In this document: positions 6,375 through 10,545 of the stretch, piece after piece | Position numbering within the stretch: position 1 is the stretch's first letter | Layout: every line of letters starts with the position of its first letter | Source: an uncultured Eubacteriales bacterium | GTDB taxonomy: Bacteria > Bacillota > Clostridia > Peptostreptococcales > Anaerovoracaceae | Reading direction: 5' to 3' | DNA length: 10,545 nucleotides | NCBI GenBank assembly: GCA_902772685.1 | Contig: CACYBO010000107.1 | Coordinates: forward strand, 1-10,545 | Notes under the pieces: generated by a model | Seen by the model: the letters and a program-made list of their open reading frames with translations, nothing else | Databases searched by the model: none | What the model was told of the DNA's origin: nothing | Position numbers and translations under genes: made by a program

Positions 6375-7066
6375 AGGAACTGATTGCTCTTATGAAAAAA
6401 CTGAATATCGCAGAGACAGAGAGCAAGGCGTCCATGCTTCAGCAGTACATGGACCATGTCCTGGAATGGAATAAAAAAGTCAACCTCACGGCGATAACGG
6501 ATAGGAATGCATTTGTACAGAAGCACTTCATAGATTCACTTTTGTGCGCCGAAACCCTTGAGTTTACTGCATCATCGCTTATTTGCGATGTTGGAACAGG
6601 CGGCGGTTTTCCCGGCGTTCCTTTAGCCGTCTGTTATCCGGAAAAGGAGTTCATACTGGTCGACTCACTGGATAAAAGAATCAGGATCGTCAATCAGATG
6701 TGCGAAGAAATTGGAATCGCAAATGTTACCGCAGTGCATGGAAGAGCGGAGGAGCTGGCGCGAAAGAAGGAGTATAGGGAACAGTTCGACCTTTGTGTCT
6801 CAAGAGCTGTTGCCAATATGCGCGTTCTCTCAGAATACTGCCTTCCGTTCGTCAGACCGGGCGGGAACTTTATCGCATATAAGGGGGCGGATTGTGAATC
6901 GGAAATAGGCGATGCGCGAAAAGCGATACAGCTTCTGGGAGGAGATTCTGTTGAAATCAGGAAACTGCCTCATCTGGATCACAGCCTGATTCTGGTCAGC
7001 AAGACCGGCTACACTCCCGATGCATATCCGAGAAAAGCGGGAACGCCTGCCAGGAAACCGCTTTGA
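6371..7066 (+). CDS. rsmG: 16S rRNA (guanine(527)-N7)-methyltransferase RsmG
   Basis: A 231-residue Rossmann-fold SAM-dependent methyltransferase that methylates G527 in the 530 loop of 16S rRNA. Recognisable parts are EWNKKVNLTAI (32-42), the SAM-binding DVGTGGGFPGVPLA (73-86), VDSLDKRI (97-104), SRAVA (144-148) and the C-terminal PRKAGTPARKPL (220-231), which is typical for RsmG. The start ATG overlaps the mnmG stop by four bases with GAGGAG just upstream inside mnmG, so the two are translationally coupled. Loss of this enzyme gives low-level streptomycin resistance in other bacteria. It is the last gene before the partition locus. Confidence 0.97.
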   Translation: MKELIALMKKLNIAETESKASMLQQYMDHVLEWNKKVNLTAITDRNAFVQKHFIDSLLCAETLEFTASSLICDVGTGGGFPGVPLAVCYPEKEFILVDSLDKRIRIVNQMCEEIGIANVTAVHGRAEELARKKEYREQFDLCVSRAVANMRVLSEYCLPFVRPGGNFIAYKGADCESEIGDARKAIQLLGGDSVEIRKLPHLDHSLILVSKTGYTPDAYPRKAGTPARKPL

Positions 7067-7078
7067 AACCGAAGTTGG

Positions 7079-7103
7079 ATAAATGGAAATAAATGGAAAT
7101 AAA
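7079..7103. repeat. Short tandem repeat (10-bp unit, 2.5 copies) after rsmG
   Basis: The unit ATAAATGGAA occurs at 7079-7088 and 7089-7098 and restarts as ATAAA at 7099-7103. It begins 12 bp after the rsmG stop, just before the parS region. Ten-bp spacing is about one helical turn. No function is known. Confidence 0.6.
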
Positions 7104-7161
7104 CCCGAAAGCAGAACTACGATGTTTCACGTGAAACATCAATAAATATTTTTCGGGTTTT
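7101..7161 (+). terminator. Inverted repeat enclosing parS, probable terminator of the rsmG operon
   Basis: AAACCCGAAA (7101-7110) is perfectly inverted as TTTCGGGTTT (7151-7160), followed by T then A. The 40-nt interior contains the parS palindrome, itself able to form a hairpin in RNA. The arms resemble an intrinsic terminator stem with A-tract and U-tract, but the loop is unusually long unless the inner palindrome folds. It probably ends transcription from the rpmH-rsmG run before parA, which has its own promoter. Confidence 0.5.
7123..7138. promoter_or_regulatory. parS: parS centromere site 1
   Basis: TGTTTCACGTGAAACA, a perfect 16-bp palindrome identical to the conserved bacterial parS consensus bound by ParB/Spo0J. 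The symmetry extends to 20 bp (7121-7140). It lies 113 bp upstream of the parA start, so ParB loading and spreading here could also affect parAB transcription. Confidence 0.96.
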
Positions 7162-7184
7162 ATCATTTTTTGATCTTTTTTCTG

Positions 7185-7213
7185 TAGAAACAAATGCGAC
7201 GATGGTATATAAT
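7185..7213 (+). promoter_or_regulatory. Candidate promoter of parAB
   Basis: A perfect TATAAT at 7208-7213 lies 17 bp after TAGAAA (7185-7190, 4/6 match to TTGACA). A TG dinucleotide at 7203-7204 could act as an extended -10 for the overlapping TATATA (7206-7211). The predicted start near 7220 leaves about 30 nt of leader before parA. Confidence 0.65.
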
Positions 7214-7251
7214 CAAGGTGGCCTAAATACAGATTAAAAAAGGAGGTAAAT

Positions 7252-8025
7252 GTGGGTAAGGCGATAGCGATTTTTAATCAGAAAGGCGGCGTCGGAAAGA
7301 CGACCACCAACATCAATCTGGCTGCGTGCCTGGCGCTCAAAGGAAAGAAGGTTCTTATTCTGGATATCGACCCTCAGGGGAACACGACAAGTGGCGTGGG
7401 CGTTTCCAAGAAAGATCTGGAGCTGACGACACATGAGATTCTCATCGAGGATGATCACCATCCTGCAGAAGCGGTAATCCCGACAGGTGTTCCGAATCTT
7501 GACATTATGCCTGCAAGCGTGCAGTTGGCAGGAGCTGAGGTTGAGCTTATCAATATGGCCGGCAGAGAAAAAAGGCTCAAGATGGCGATAGATGTCCTGA
7601 AGCCTGATTACGATTATATCTTCATAGACTGTCCGCCGTCACTTGGCATACTGACCATTAATTCTCTGACAGCAGTTGATTCTGTTCTTATTCCGATACA
7701 GTGCGAGTTCTATGCTCTTGAGGGCGTAAGCCAGCTCATGAGCACAATAGATATTGTCAGAACACACATGAACCCGAATCTTGAAATAGAAGGTGTAATC
7801 CTGAGCATGTTCGACGGCAGAACAAATCTGTCCGCGCAGGTAGTAGAGGAAGTCAAGAAGTACTTCAAAGAAAAGGTATATACAACAGTTATTCCAAGAA
7901 ACGTAAGACTTGCGGAGGCGCCGAGCCACGGGATGCCTGTTATTCAGTACGATCCGAGGTCCACAGGAGCGCAGGCTTACATGGAATTCGCTGAAGAATT
8001 CCTCGAAAACGAAAAGGAGAGATAA
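7252..8025 (+). CDS. parA: Chromosome partitioning ATPase ParA (Soj)
   Basis: A 257-residue deviant Walker-type ATPase without an N-terminal DNA-binding extension, as for chromosomal Soj/ParA. It shows KGGVGKTTT (11-19, deviant Walker A with the signature first Lys), DIDPQGN (38-44, A') and FIDCPPSLG (124-132, Walker B). ATP-bound ParA dimers bind the nucleoid nonspecifically and are released by ParB, which moves origins apart. In Bacillus, Soj also regulates DnaA, and its place beside the origin fits that. The start is GTG at 7252 with AGGAGG at 7241-7246, 5 nt away. An overlapping ATG at 7250 is out of frame and stops after five codons. parB follows with no gap. Confidence 0.96.
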   Translation: MGKAIAIFNQKGGVGKTTTNINLAACLALKGKKVLILDIDPQGNTTSGVGVSKKDLELTTHEILIEDDHHPAEAVIPTGVPNLDIMPASVQLAGAEVELINMAGREKRLKMAIDVLKPDYDYIFIDCPPSLGILTINSLTAVDSVLIPIQCEFYALEGVSQLMSTIDIVRTHMNPNLEIEGVILSMFDGRTNLSAQVVEEVKKYFKEKVYTTVIPRNVRLAEAPSHGMPVIQYDPRSTGAQAYMEFAEEFLENEKER

Positions 8026-8949
8026 ATGGCAGCGAAGACCAAGGCCAAAGGACTGGGCAAGGGACTTGATGCGCTCTTCGGAGACGTGGAAGTCGCACCG
8101 GTTGAAAAGAAACCGACAACAAAGAAAAGACAGACAAAAGGAAACACTTCAGAATCCCCTTTAGAAGAAAAAGGGGTTCTTTATGTTAGCGTCAACGACA
8201 TTAAGCCGAATGCCGCGCAGCCAAGGAAGAACTTTGATGAAGAAAAGCTTGAGGAACTGGCTGCATCAATAGAGAGGCATGGGCTCATTCAGCCGATCGT
8301 CCTCCGAAAGCTGGGCAAAGGGTATGAAATCGTAGCCGGCGAAAGAAGATGGAGAGCTGCACGTATAGCGGGATTAAAAGAAGTCCCGTGCATCGTCAAA
8401 GAGCTGACTGACGAGGAAAACATGCTCCTCGCTATCATCGAGAATATGCAGAGGGAGGATCTCAATCCAATCGAGGAGGCCGAAGGAATCAAACGCATGA
8501 TTGACACATACGGCCTTACACAGGAGCAGATCTCCTACAGCGTGGGGAAAAGCAGACCTTATATCACAAATAGTCTGCGGCTTCTGAAACTGCCGGGTAA
8601 AGTACAGGAACTTACTGCGGACGGCCAGATCACCACAGGACACGCACGTGCACTGGCGGCGGTCAAGAGTCAGCAGAAACAAATCGATCTGGCGGTAAAG
8701 GCAGCTAAGGAAGGTCTGTCGGTAAGACAAATAGAAAAGCTGGCAAAAGAAACAAAGGAACCGGCACAGAAGACGAGGACAAGAACCGTCAAAAGCGCGG
8801 ATGAGAAACGGGTCGAAGAAGATTTGAAAAATGCCCTTGGAACGAAAGTCAACATCAACAGAAAGGGCAAAAAAGGCCTCATTGAAATAGAATTCTACAG
8901 CGCGGAGGAACTGGAAAGGCTGATAGAGCTTATCAGAAGCCTGGCGTAA
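8026..8949 (+). CDS. parB: Chromosome partitioning protein ParB (Spo0J), CTPase and parS-binding
   Basis: A 307-residue ParB. The N-terminus has the ParA-stimulating motif KGLGKGLDALFGD (8-20). The ParB/Srx CTP-binding domain has QPRKNF (65-70), GERRWRAAR (105-113) and ENMQREDLNPIEEA (139-152). The parS-reading helix-turn-helix lies around 164-190, LTQEQISYSVGKSRPYITNS. A basic linker (about 240-262) leads to the C-terminal dimerisation region (265-307). ParB clamps load at parS and slide with CTP, organising the origin and recruiting SMC. The start directly abuts the parA stop, with AAGGAGA (8014-8020) inside parA. Two parS sites bracket the operon. No Noc-like paralogue is present in this window. 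Confidence 0.96.
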   Translation: MAAKTKAKGLGKGLDALFGDVEVAPVEKKPTTKKRQTKGNTSESPLEEKGVLYVSVNDIKPNAAQPRKNFDEEKLEELAASIERHGLIQPIVLRKLGKGYEIVAGERRWRAARIAGLKEVPCIVKELTDEENMLLAIIENMQREDLNPIEEAEGIKRMIDTYGLTQEQISYSVGKSRPYITNSLRLLKLPGKVQELTADGQITTGHARALAAVKSQQKQIDLAVKAAKEGLSVRQIEKLAKETKEPAQKTRTRTVKSADEKRVEEDLKNALGTKVNINRKGKKGLIEIEFYSAEELERLIELIRSLA

Positions 8950-8953
8950 CGGA

Positions 8954-8969
8954 TGTTTCACGTGAAACA
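8954..8969. promoter_or_regulatory. parS: parS centromere site 2
   Basis: TGTTTCACGTGAAACA, identical to the first parS and 1831 bp from it, starting 5 bp after the last base of the parB stop. Symmetry extends to 18 bp (8953-8970). Its site between parB and the next gene is common for parS clusters around parAB. Confidence 0.96.
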
Positions 8970-9011
8970 TAATGGGAAGGCTTGCTTTTATACGATAGTG
9001 CGCGAAAGCAG

Positions 9012-9042
9012 TTGAGAATTGGTAAATAATGTAAGTTAATAT
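9012..9042 (+). promoter_or_regulatory. Weak candidate promoter upstream of the CofE-like gene
   Basis: TTGAGA (9012-9017, 5/6 match) is followed after 19 bp by TAATAT (9037-9042, 4/6 match). The spacing is long and the -10 poor. No terminator is visible after parB, so the gene may instead be read through from parAB. Confidence 0.25.
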
Positions 9043-9058
9043 AGAAAGAAGGTTAACA

Positions 9059-10258
9059 ATGGAAAGAAACGTTGGAACAGTTTCAAGGGGCATCCGTGGC
9101 CCGATCATCCGTGAGGGTGACAACATCGGAAAAATCGTCGTTGACAGTGTGCTCAGAGCTGCTGAAACCGATGGCTTTGAAGTAAGAGACAGAGACATCG
9201 TATGTGTGACGGAGTCAGTAGTAGCAAGGGCTCAGGGCAATTACGCCAGTGTAGATGCAATCGCATCTGACGTCAAAGCCAAGCTCGGTGGAGAGACTGT
9301 CGGAGTCATCTTCCCGATTCTCTCAAGAAACAGATTCGCCATCTGTCTGAGAGGAATCGCCAAGGGTGCGAAAAAGGTCGTTCTCATGCTGAGCTATCCG
9401 AGCGATGAAGTGGGAAATGCGCTTATCACTATGGATCAGGTCGATGAGGCGGGAATCAACCCTTACAGCGATGTGCTGGATCTCGCGAAGTACAGGGAAC
9501 TCTTCGGAGAGAACAAGCATCAGTTCACCGGCGTAGACTATGTTCAGTATTACAGCGACCTCATCAAGGACTGCGGAGCAGAAGTGGAAGTCATCTTCGC
9601 AAACCATGCGGAGGAGATACTCAAGTACACAAAGAACGTCATCACCTGTGATATTCACACAAGAGAAAGAAGCAAGAGACTGCTGAAGGCTGCGGGAGCT
9701 GAGAAAGTCTTCGGGCTTGACGACATACTGACAGAGTCCGTTGACGGCAGCGGATACAACGAGAACTTCGGGCTGCTCGGATCCAACAAGGCCACTGAAG
9801 ACACAGTCAAGCTTTTCCCGAGAGCAAAGGAGAGTCAGGAACTGGTCGAAGCGATGCAGGCAGATATCAAAGAGAGAACGGGCAAGGCTGTTGAGGTCAT
9901 GATCTATGGAGACGGCGCGTTCAAGGATCCTGTAGGAAAGATCTGGGAACTTGCGGACCCACGTGTTGGCGTCGCTTACACAAAGGGTCTTGAGGGAACG
10001 CCGAACGAACTGAAGCTCAAGTATCTGGCAGACAACGACTTCGCGGACCTTTCAGGAGATGCTCTGAAGGAAGCGATCAAAGGCAGAATCACAGAAAAGG
10101 ACGGAAGTCTCGTCGGAAAGATGGAGTCAGAAGGAACAACACCTCGTCAGCTGACAGACCTGATCGGTTCACTGTGCGACCTGACGTCCGGCTCCGGAGA
10201 CAAGGGAACGCCGATTGTCTTCATCCAGGGATATTTCGACAACTACACAACAGACTAA
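9059..10258 (+). CDS. Coenzyme F420-0:L-glutamate ligase (CofE)-like protein
   Basis: A 399-residue soluble protein with no signal peptide or membrane segment. The N-terminal part resembles the CofE/F420_ligase family: IRGPIIREGDNIGKIVVDS (12-30), DRDIVCVTESVVARAQGN (44-61) and a conserved ILSRNRFAICLRGIAKGAKK (87-106). CofE adds glutamates to coenzyme F420, but the rest of this protein, including GDGAFKDPVGKIWELADPRV (284-303), extends beyond the roughly 250 residues of archaeal CofE. It may be one of the longer CofE-like proteins seen in Firmicutes, whose real substrate is unknown. No F420 biosynthesis gene is nearby. GAAGG (9048-9052) lies 6 nt before ATG. A strong terminator ends it. The family call comes from memory of motifs and is moderate. 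Confidence 0.65.
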   Translation: MERNVGTVSRGIRGPIIREGDNIGKIVVDSVLRAAETDGFEVRDRDIVCVTESVVARAQGNYASVDAIASDVKAKLGGETVGVIFPILSRNRFAICLRGIAKGAKKVVLMLSYPSDEVGNALITMDQVDEAGINPYSDVLDLAKYRELFGENKHQFTGVDYVQYYSDLIKDCGAEVEVIFANHAEEILKYTKNVITCDIHTRERSKRLLKAAGAEKVFGLDDILTESVDGSGYNENFGLLGSNKATEDTVKLFPRAKESQELVEAMQADIKERTGKAVEVMIYGDGAFKDPVGKIWELADPRVGVAYTKGLEGTPNELKLKYLADNDFADLSGDALKEAIKGRITEKDGSLVGKMESEGTTPRQLTDLIGSLCDLTSGSGDKGTPIVFIQGYFDNYTTD

Positions 10259-10274
10259 AAGCAGACAATGCGGG

Positions 10275-10301
10275 AAAGAGGCCTTACGGGGCCTCTTTTT
10301 T
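10275..10301 (+). terminator. Intrinsic terminator after the CofE-like gene
   Basis: AAAGAGGCC (10275-10283) pairs perfectly with GGCCTCTTT (10290-10298) around the loop TTACGG, followed by a T-run through 10301. The GC-rich core and T-tract make it a convincing Rho-independent terminator, 16 bp after the stop codon. Confidence 0.92.
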
Positions 10302-10322
10302 AACACAGCAGGAGCTTTTCTG

Positions 10323-10346
10323 CGATAAAGCGTTAACTCTTTAGCG
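10323..10346. repeat. Imperfect inverted repeat in the spacer before the ammonia-lyase gene
   Basis: CGATAAAG (10323-10330) and CTTTAGCG (10339-10346) are inverted with one mismatch around CGTTAACT, which itself contains the palindrome GTTAAC. It lies just upstream of the candidate promoter and may be an operator, but no known regulator is recognised. Confidence 0.35.
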
Positions 10347-10358
10347 AAGTACCAATTT

Positions 10359-10386
10359 TTGCCAAAAGTATAGTCTTTTGTACAAT
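10359..10386 (+). promoter_or_regulatory. Candidate promoter of the ammonia-lyase gene
   Basis: TTGCCA (10359-10364, 5/6 match) is followed after 16 bp by TACAAT (10381-10386, 5/6 match). Two perfect TATAAT hexamers further on (10394-10399 and 10405-10410) are alternative -10 elements, although their -35 partners are poor. The leader would be about 50-70 nt. The remaining spacer up to 10445 is AT-rich with nothing else recognisable. Confidence 0.55.
10363..10380. repeat. Inverted repeat in the promoter spacer (possible operator)
   Basis: CAAAAG (10363-10368) is exactly inverted as CTTTTG (10375-10380) around TATAGT. It fills the spacer of the candidate promoter from the end of the -35 element to the base before the -10. 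That position would suit a repressor site, but the match is short and the regulator unknown. Confidence 0.4.
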
Positions 10387-10459
10387 TCTTAGGTATAATC
10401 TTCCTATAATATCAAGTATATATGTAGCTAATTAAAATTACATACAAAGGAGATAAGCT

Positions 10460-10545
10460 ATGACAGTCAGAATCGATGGAAAGAGTCTTACTATTGAAGA
10501 CGTAATCAATGTCAGCAGACATTACGAGAAAGTCGAAATCACCGA
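10460..10545 (+). CDS. hutH: Probable histidine/aromatic amino acid ammonia-lyase (N-terminus, cut by window edge)
   Basis: Only the first 28 codons are visible, beginning MTVRIDGKSLTIEDVINVSR and continuing HYEKVEIT. The pattern DG-x-SLT-x-EDV-x2-V-(A/S)RH, followed by a V-x-(I/L) strand, resembles the N-terminus of histidine ammonia-lyase and related MIO-dependent lyases. These remove ammonia from histidine (or Phe/Tyr) to give urocanate (or cinnamate/coumarate). The catalytic Ala-Ser-Gly triad lies outside the window, so neither identity nor substrate can be confirmed. The start is secure: AAAGGAGA (10446-10453) lies 6 nt upstream. It is preceded by its own candidate promoter and by a strong terminator of the previous gene. 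Confidence 0.6.
   Translation, partial: MTVRIDGKSLTIEDVINVSRHYEKVEIT

Noticed and set aside
7149..7182. T-rich runs after the parS stem as further terminators
   Set aside because: Apart from the 7101-7160 arms, no additional stem pairs with these T-tracts; they are simply AT-rich upstream DNA of the parA promoter.
8374..9198. Minus-strand open frame across the end of parB, parS and the start of the CofE-like gene
   Set aside because: It reads through parB and the parS palindrome on the opposite strand and resembles no known protein. It is best explained as a shadow.
1..10545. Mobile element, CRISPR array, tRNA, phage or defence module
   Set aside because: No transposase or integrase motifs, no regularly spaced repeats, no tRNA-like cloverleaf and no foreign-looking gene block were found. 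All but the last two genes are standard origin-proximal housekeeping genes.

Overview
The window is a replication-origin region of a chromosome, most likely from an anaerobic low-to-moderate GC Firmicute of the class Clostridia. The evidence is the gene order (dnaA | rpmH-rnpA-yidD-yidC-jag-mnmE-mnmG-rsmG-parA-parB), strong AGGAGG-type ribosome binding sites, sigma-A-type promoters, consensus TTATCCACA DnaA boxes and parS sites of the standard TGTTTCACGTGAAACA type. A clostridial family such as Anaerovoracaceae (Family XIII) would fit, but that is only a guess. Bacillus-type noc is absent between rsmG and parA.

Layout. Positions 1-362 (minus) hold the first 120 codons of dnaA. Positions 363-730 form an oriC-type intergenic region with three good DnaA boxes, two weaker ones, an AT-rich stretch containing a perfect 9-bp inverted repeat, a candidate dnaA promoter and a consensus promoter (TTGACA-18-TATAAT) for the rightward operon. 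Positions 731-7066 (plus) carry the housekeeping run: ribosomal protein L34, RNase P protein, YidD and YidC (membrane insertion), Jag/KhpB (RNA binding), MnmE and MnmG (tRNA wobble uridine modification) and RsmG (16S rRNA methylation). A hairpin after rpmH and another between jag and mnmE may tune expression within the run.

Positions 7067-7251 hold a 10-bp tandem repeat, a perfect parS, a 10-bp inverted repeat enclosing that parS, and the parAB promoter. parA (7252-8025) and parB (8026-8949) follow, and a second identical parS lies 4 bp after the parB stop, so the partition operon is bracketed by its own binding sites. The genes diverge from the origin (dnaA leftward, everything else rightward), so all are co-directional with the expected replication forks.

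The right end leaves the canonical block. Positions 9059-10258 encode a 399-residue protein resembling the coenzyme F420-0:L-glutamate ligase (CofE) family, with no F420 biosynthesis gene in sight, closed by a strong intrinsic terminator. After a 158-bp regulatory region with several sigma-A-like elements and an inverted repeat, the first 28 codons of a probable histidine/aromatic amino acid ammonia-lyase (HutH family) begin at 10460 and run off the end.

I found no mobile element, CRISPR array, tRNA, rRNA or defence system, and no convincing undescribed multi-gene system. The points most worth a second look are the parS nested in a terminator-like stem, the architecture of the origin and its DnaA-box-linked promoters, and the orphan CofE-like gene beside an ammonia-lyase.
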